DNA of 13,921 nt from assembly GCA_002503395.1 (NCBI GenBank), contig DARQ01000028.1, forward strand, positions 1 through 13,921, read 5' to 3'. Below are positions 12,866-13,921 of the stretch, in pieces (the stretch's first letter is position 1; every line of letters begins with the position of its first letter). The DNA comes from Euryarchaeota archaeon UBA60. GTDB taxonomy: Archaea > Thermoplasmatota > Poseidoniia > Poseidoniales > Poseidoniaceae. The notes beneath the pieces are model-generated. The model did no database searches, was not told the origin of the DNA, and saw only the letters and a list, made by a program, of their open reading frames with translations. The position numbers and the translations under genes were made by a program.

Positions 12866-13921
12866 ATGCGACGCTATAGCATTTGCATTTTGATGAGCCT
12901 GCTGATGATTACAACCACCCTCGCCGGATGTCTCGACGGGGCTGATGTCGAAACCGATGAAGGGGACGATGTGATACTCGAGAATACCGATGACTGGCCA
13001 ACCTATTACGTGGCCACTGCCAGTGACCTACCCACCTGTCCCGATGCTGCCAATAGTGGAAAACTGTACTACGTCGAGGATGTTGCCGAGTTCCAAGCCT
13101 GTACCAGTGCCGGTTGGACGACCATTGACATCGGCGGTACCAGTACCAGTGCCAATGTGTCGATGAATCAACCACCGGCAATTGGCTTATCGGTTTCAGA
13201 TTTGGAAATCGATTGGGACTCTGGTAGCACCCCAATCTACAATGTGACCGTAGGGTGGTCGATAGCAGATGTCGATGGCACGATTCAGAGCATGGGGTTG
13301 GATTATGATTCCGATGGTGTTACCGATACACAACTCACTTCACCGGTAGGGTATGGGGAGTTCCAGATTCAGCCAGACTTCACATGGGTACAGTCTGAAT
13401 CAGCACCAGTCCAAATTGATGGCAGTACAGTAATTTATTGCACTCTTCGATTGTTCCTTTCTATAAACGTCATCGCAGTTGATGATGATGGGGCAACTAC
13501 CACTGAGCGTTCCTTTTCATACCTAGGTGCATACGATTCACAAAACGCGCAATATACTGAAGAAAATCACCCCGGATTCATTTCTCAAACCGACTATGAC
13601 TGGGTTAACGATACCGCAGGTATAGGCCCTTGTAGCGCATATGAACCATCAGGTCCGGACCTGTACCAGTACTCGGCCACCGACCACAGCGACGTGCCTG
13701 ACAGCGGCACAGATGATAGTTTGTTTGTGCTCCAATTCCAACAGGCTCCTGAGGACTTCAACTGGGCATACCTAAACATCCAGATTATTGGTGAAGACGG
13801 AACCCCGACCACCTGTAGCATTAATGCTGGTGAGGGTAACTGTAAGTTGATTCAGTACGGAAGCGACCCACTAACCTGGGAGGTGTCAGAGATAATCCAC
13901 GTAATAGAGAATGGAAAAGAC
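12866..13921 (+). CDS. Secreted lipoprotein, 5' part (runs off the window)
   Basis: The frame is open for 352 codons and reaches the window end without a stop, so the gene is partial. Residues 1-21 form a lipoprotein signal: Met-Arg-Arg, a hydrophobic core, then LAGC with Cys22 as the likely lipidated residue. An acidic linker follows (DGADVETDEGDD). Residues 45-92 hold a small module with two close cysteines and an aromatic end (LYYVEDVAEFQACTSAGW), a type met in secreted adhesins and fibre-like proteins. After a Ser/Thr-rich joint, residues 100-200 look like a PKD or cadherin-like beta domain (DVDGTIQSMGLDYDSDGVTD). The remainder is beta-rich and Asp-rich. It carries several N-x-S/T sequons and is directed outside the cell. 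It lies 123 bases after the giant gene on the same strand and may share its surface role. There is no ribosome site before the ATG, so it may be leaderless. Confidence 0.85.
   Translation, partial: MRRYSICILMSLLMITTTLAGCLDGADVETDEGDDVILENTDDWPTYYVATASDLPTCPDAANSGKLYYVEDVAEFQACTSAGWTTIDIGGTSTSANVSMNQPPAIGLSVSDLEIDWDSGSTPIYNVTVGWSIADVDGTIQSMGLDYDSDGVTDTQLTSPVGYGEFQIQPDFTWVQSESAPVQIDGSTVIYCTLRLFLSINVIAVDDDGATTTERSFSYLGAYDSQNAQYTEENHPGFISQTDYDWVNDTAGIGPCSAYEPSGPDLYQYSATDHSDVPDSGTDDSLFVLQFQQAPEDFNWAYLNIQIIGEDGTPTTCSINAGEGNCKLIQYGSDPLTWEVSEIIHVIENGKD

Overview
The window reads as archaeal DNA, most likely from a marine Euryarchaeote of the Poseidoniales (Marine Group II) type. The reasons are archaeal-style Shine-Dalgarno sites (GGAGGTG, AGGAGGTGA), TATA-like boxes, a DUF4129 domain and a DUF6159-like membrane protein, a lipobox lipoprotein, and a giant, sequon-rich surface protein with calcium-binding repeats. 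The taxonomic label is an inference from style; no marker gene is present to settle it.

Layout. (1) Bases 2-795, plus strand: the Pro-rich C-terminal tail of a truncated protein, translationally coupled to a five-segment membrane protein that resembles DUF2231. (2) Bases 904-2195, minus strand: two ATGA-overlapping genes of unknown function; the first may have a degenerate methyltransferase-like fold. (3) Bases 2196-2880: a 0.7-kb stretch with no believable protein gene. It holds a tRNA-Arg(GCG)-like gene only 30 bases ahead of the minus-strand operon, a decayed tRNA-like element, several inverted repeats and AT-rich TATA-like boxes pointing both ways. (4) Bases 2955-3635, plus: an AT-rich, cysteine-rich putative zinc-binding protein with two equally good starts. 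Regions 2-4 look like an accessory insertion. (5) Bases 3675-4544, minus: a multi-pass DUF6159-like membrane protein, divergent from (6) bases 4745-12742, plus: a 2,665-residue two-span surface protein. It has a cytoplasmic N-terminus, a membrane span, about 1,070 residues of Asp-rich thrombospondin-type-3-like repeats, about 1,240 residues of beta-rich Ig-like modules, a second span, and a cytoplasmic DUF4129 domain. (7) Bases 12866-13921, plus: the start of a secreted lipoprotein running off the window, after a short hairpin-rich spacer.

The right half is therefore a cell-surface locus: a calcium-stiffened, probably glycosylated stalk fixed in the membrane at both ends and joined to an intracellular DUF4129 module, with a lipoprotein encoded just downstream. 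That fusion is the most interesting item here. The left half mixes membrane genes with small unknowns around a structured, tRNA-bearing intergenic region.
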